NCBI RefSeq assembly: GCF_031844845.1
Contig: NZ_JAVRMB020000147.1
Span: 1 to 16,679, forward strand
Reading direction: 5' to 3'
DNA length: 16,679 bases
DNA from: Endozoicomonas sp031844845
Lineage (GTDB): Bacteria; Pseudomonadota; Gammaproteobacteria; Pseudomonadales; Endozoicomonadaceae
Under the pieces are notes generated by a model. It was not told the origin of the DNA. It made no database searches and saw only the letters and a list, made by a program, of their open reading frames with translations. Both the position numbers and the translations under genes were made by a program. Within the stretch, counting starts at the first letter, position 1. Each line of letters starts with the position of its first letter. Positions 14,734-16,679 of this stretch are shown piece after piece.

Positions 14734-14762
14734 CAGGAGCCCTTCTTGATGACCACGGCCTA
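14734..14762 (+). repeat. Duplicated translation-start region of the M32 peptidase gene
   Basis: CAGGAGC plus ATGACCACGGCCTA recur at 15031-15037 and 15046-15059 with identical spacing between ribosome site and ATG. The copy here encodes MTTAY, then runs into palindromic repeats. The frame meets a stop at 14986-14988, so it is a dead start. Confidence 0.7.
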
Positions 14763-15010
14763 TCCCTCATTCCCACGCCCTGAGGCTGTCGCAACAGGCT
14801 TTAAATGCCGATTTATAGCATCGCCGTCATCCCGCGAAGGAGGCTGTTGCAAAACCCTCCGGAAGCCTCGTTCCCATGCTCTGCGTGGGAATGCATACCG
14901 GAGCTGGCTGAATGGGGGGGAAATCTCTCCCTCGTTCCCATGCTCTGCGTGGGAATGCATAGCCAACCACAGGCACTGGACTTGTTGATGGGCAGAGCAT
15001 GGGAGCGAGG
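14763..15010. repeat. Cluster of short palindromic repeats
   Basis: Two exact 30-bp copies at 14867-14896 and 14931-14960 contain CGTTCCCATGCTCTGCGTGG and the following GAATGCAT, each a near-perfect hairpin (TTCCCA/TGGGAA). A third, inverted partial copy lies at 14990-15010 and a fourth partial at about 14768-14776. Other repeats are mixed in: GGCTGTCGCAAC/GGCTGTTGCAAA near 14778 and 14842, and CATCCCGCGAAGGAGG near 14828. These resemble intergenic palindromes common in many gammaproteobacteria. Confidence 0.85.
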
Positions 15011-15045
15011 AACCAACAATAATTACCCAACAGGAGCAGCCATTA

Positions 15046-16590
15046 ATGACCACGGCCTACCAACAACTGGCAAACCGATTCCAGCAGATTTACCACCTGC
15101 AGCACCTTGGTGCTATAGCCGGCTGGGACCAGGCAGCCATGATGCCCTCCGGAGGCAATCAGGCCAGGGGTGCGGCAATGGCAGAACTGAACACATTGCT
15201 GCACCGGTTACTCACCGAAAAAGAGGTCGAAGCCTGGCTGACTGAGGCCCGGAATCAGGAAACCGAGCCAGAAACCCTGCGTTCCATCGAAGAGATGCAC
15301 ACGGACTGGCGCCATGCCAGCGTCATCCCGGACGACCTGGTAAAAGCCAAAACCCTGGCAACCAATGAATGCGAACATGCCTGGCGGAGCCAGCGGCCGG
15401 AAAATGACTGGACGGGTTTTGCCGCAAACCTGAAGGAAGTGGTCAACCTGACCCGTCAGGAAGCCAATATCCGGGCAGAGCATGCCAATGTCAGCCCTTA
15501 CAATGCCCTGCTTGAACTTTATGAACCCGGCGTGAATACCAGAGAACTGGACCAACTGTTTGGTGACCTGAAAACCTGGCTGCCTGCCTTTATACAGGAA
15601 GCGCAGGAACATCAGGCATCAATAAAAATCATTGAGCCCACCGGCCCCTTCCCTATTGAGCAACAAAAAGCCCTGGGGCTTGAGGTGATGAAACTGCTCG
15701 GCTTTGACTTCAACCATGGGCGTCTGGATGTCAGCACTCACCCTTTCTGCGGTGGTGTCAGTGAAGATGTCCGTATGACCACCCGTTACAACGAAGATAA
15801 CTTTATTGAAGCACTGATGGGTACCGTCCATGAAACCGGCCATGCCCGCTATCAGCAGAACCTGCCGGCGAACCGGGCATTGCCGGTATCTTCCTATCGT
15901 TCTATGGGTATTCACGAGGGGCAGAGCCTGTTCTTTGAGATGCAACTGGGCAGAAGCCCGGCCTTTCTGTCACTGATTCAGCCGCTGATCATCAAACACC
16001 TGTGTCATGGGAAACAGCAGCCTTATGCCGCGCCGGATAACCTGGAAAAAATCTACACCCGGGTTTGTCCGGGCTTTATCCGGGTTGATGCCGACGAAAT
16101 CACCTATCCGGCTCATGTTATTCTTCGCTACGAAATTGAACGTGACCTGATCGAAGGCAACATCGAAGTCGATGACATTCCGGAACTCTGGCAGCAGAAG
16201 ATGAAAACGTATCTTGGCCTGAATGTAGCTGATGACCACAGGAACGGTTGTATGCAGGATATTCACTGGCCTATGGGTTCTTTTGGCTATTTCCCCAGTT
16301 ACACCCTTGGGGCCATGGTGGCAGCACAACTCTTTGCTGCACAGAAAAAAGCCATGCCCGATATTGAAGACCAGATTCAAAATGGCAACCTTTCCCCCGG
16401 CTTTGACTGGCTGAAGCAAAATATCTGGTCACAGGGACGCCGATATTCCACTCGGGAACTTATGACCAGAGCCACCGGTGAGCCTTTAAATGCCGACTAT
16501 TTTAAAGCGCATTTAAAACAGCGGTATCTGACACAGTACAAGAGGATCCAGCCCACCTTCATGTTGGAAAACATCACGTTTGAAGGCTGA
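15046..16590 (+). CDS. M32-family metallocarboxypeptidase (carboxypeptidase Taq type)
   Basis: 514 residues, normal for the family. The start has AGGAG nine bases upstream. Signature elements in order: DVRMTTRY (241-248), the zinc site HETGH (262-266), the third ligand in HEGQS (Glu291), RVDADEITYPAHVILRYEIE (~350), GCMQDIHW and GYFPSYTLGA (~405-425). The enzyme removes C-terminal residues from peptides, broad in specificity but slow at proline, and works as a cytoplasmic homodimer. No signal peptide is present. The gene stands alone downstream of the repeat cluster that may carry or disturb its promoter. All catalytic residues are intact. Confidence 0.96.
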   Translation: MTTAYQQLANRFQQIYHLQHLGAIAGWDQAAMMPSGGNQARGAAMAELNTLLHRLLTEKEVEAWLTEARNQETEPETLRSIEEMHTDWRHASVIPDDLVKAKTLATNECEHAWRSQRPENDWTGFAANLKEVVNLTRQEANIRAEHANVSPYNALLELYEPGVNTRELDQLFGDLKTWLPAFIQEAQEHQASIKIIEPTGPFPIEQQKALGLEVMKLLGFDFNHGRLDVSTHPFCGGVSEDVRMTTRYNEDNFIEALMGTVHETGHARYQQNLPANRALPVSSYRSMGIHEGQSLFFEMQLGRSPAFLSLIQPLIIKHLCHGKQQPYAAPDNLEKIYTRVCPGFIRVDADEITYPAHVILRYEIERDLIEGNIEVDDIPELWQQKMKTYLGLNVADDHRNGCMQDIHWPMGSFGYFPSYTLGAMVAAQLFAAQKKAMPDIEDQIQNGNLSPGFDWLKQNIWSQGRRYSTRELMTRATGEPLNADYFKAHLKQRYLTQYKRIQPTFMLENITFEG

Positions 16591-16605
16591 AATCATCGCC
16601 CTTAG

Positions 16606-16637
16606 TTCATCAACTGCCGGTCTCACCTCTTGATGAA
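16606..16637. repeat. Inverted repeat after the M32 gene
   Basis: TTCATCAA pairs with TTGATGAA around a 16-base loop. There is no immediate T-run, though six T occur at about 16662. It may be a weak terminator. A minus-strand frame without a visible start (16513-16677) covers it and could be the tail of a gene beyond the window. Confidence 0.4.
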
Positions 16638-16679
16638 CATCCACCATGACTTGAGACTGCTGTTTTTTAAAACCCGCCA

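Noticed and set aside
14867..15010. CRISPR array
   Set aside because: Only two direct copies, one inverted partial copy, and uneven spacing; the units are hairpin-type intergenic palindromes.
14689..15053. Overlapping open frames of 67-99 codons
   Set aside because: They only translate the palindromic repeats and the duplicated peptidase start.
16513..16677. C-terminal part of a minus-strand gene entering from the right
   Set aside because: The 54-codon frame has a plausible helical look but no visible start, and most of it is antisense to the peptidase gene; not enough to annotate as a gene.

Overview
The window looks like a chromosomal stretch of a marine-type gammaproteobacterium. The evidence is LpxL- and RND-type proteins of gammaproteobacterial character, roughly 50% GC, many short palindromic repeats, and an integron cassette array with attC sites of the style seen in Vibrio, Shewanella and Pseudoalteromonas. 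The repeat load is reminiscent of host-associated Oceanospirillales such as Endozoicomonas. That placement is an impression, not a result.

Region 1 (1-2660) is an integron gene-cassette array read on the minus strand. Three attC sites (97-157, 926-979, 1459-1519) delimit three complete cassettes and the start of a fourth that runs off the left edge. For every complete cassette the 5' end equals the complement of the R'' arm of its own attC for 10-12 bases, the signature of insertion as a circle. Cargo, in reading order: (C) an overlapping gene pair, one membrane-anchored and one soluble, both unrecognised; (B) a putative winged-helix protein with a C-terminal membrane anchor; (A) a TIR-like protein of the CAP12/PF10137 type whose C-terminal part is not STING; and the first codons of a HigB-type toxin with its own promoter. 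No integron integrase was found, so this is either a cluster of attC sites lacking intI or an array cut off from its platform. It is the best candidate here for undescribed, probably defence-related, biology.

Region 2 (2660-4250) is gene-poor debris: a possible signal-peptide remnant, a cluster of AT palindromes, two adjacent hairpins, and the last ~107 codons of an AcrB-like RND pump. It ends in a hairpin terminator shared with the convergent LysR gene. Region 3 (4250-6345) holds a LysR regulator, a possible LysR C-terminal remnant, a tandem repeat and a small outer-membrane beta-barrel protein.

Region 4 (6375-12038) is a complete tripartite RND efflux operon with overlapping genes: lipoprotein adaptor, inner-membrane pump and NodT-type outer-membrane factor. 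Together they would span the envelope. Region 5 (12039-12705) has no gene but is packed with inverted repeats, including an 84-base element that folds on paper into a cloverleaf with no unpaired junction bases. Region 6 (12730-13836) is an LpxL-type lipid A acyltransferase; after it lies an exact 22-base copy of the 3' end of the pump fragment of Region 2, followed by a strong terminator. Region 7 (13833-16590) has an unrecognised cysteine-containing minus-strand gene, a mosaic of short palindromes flanked by a duplicated gene start, and an M32 metallocarboxypeptidase.
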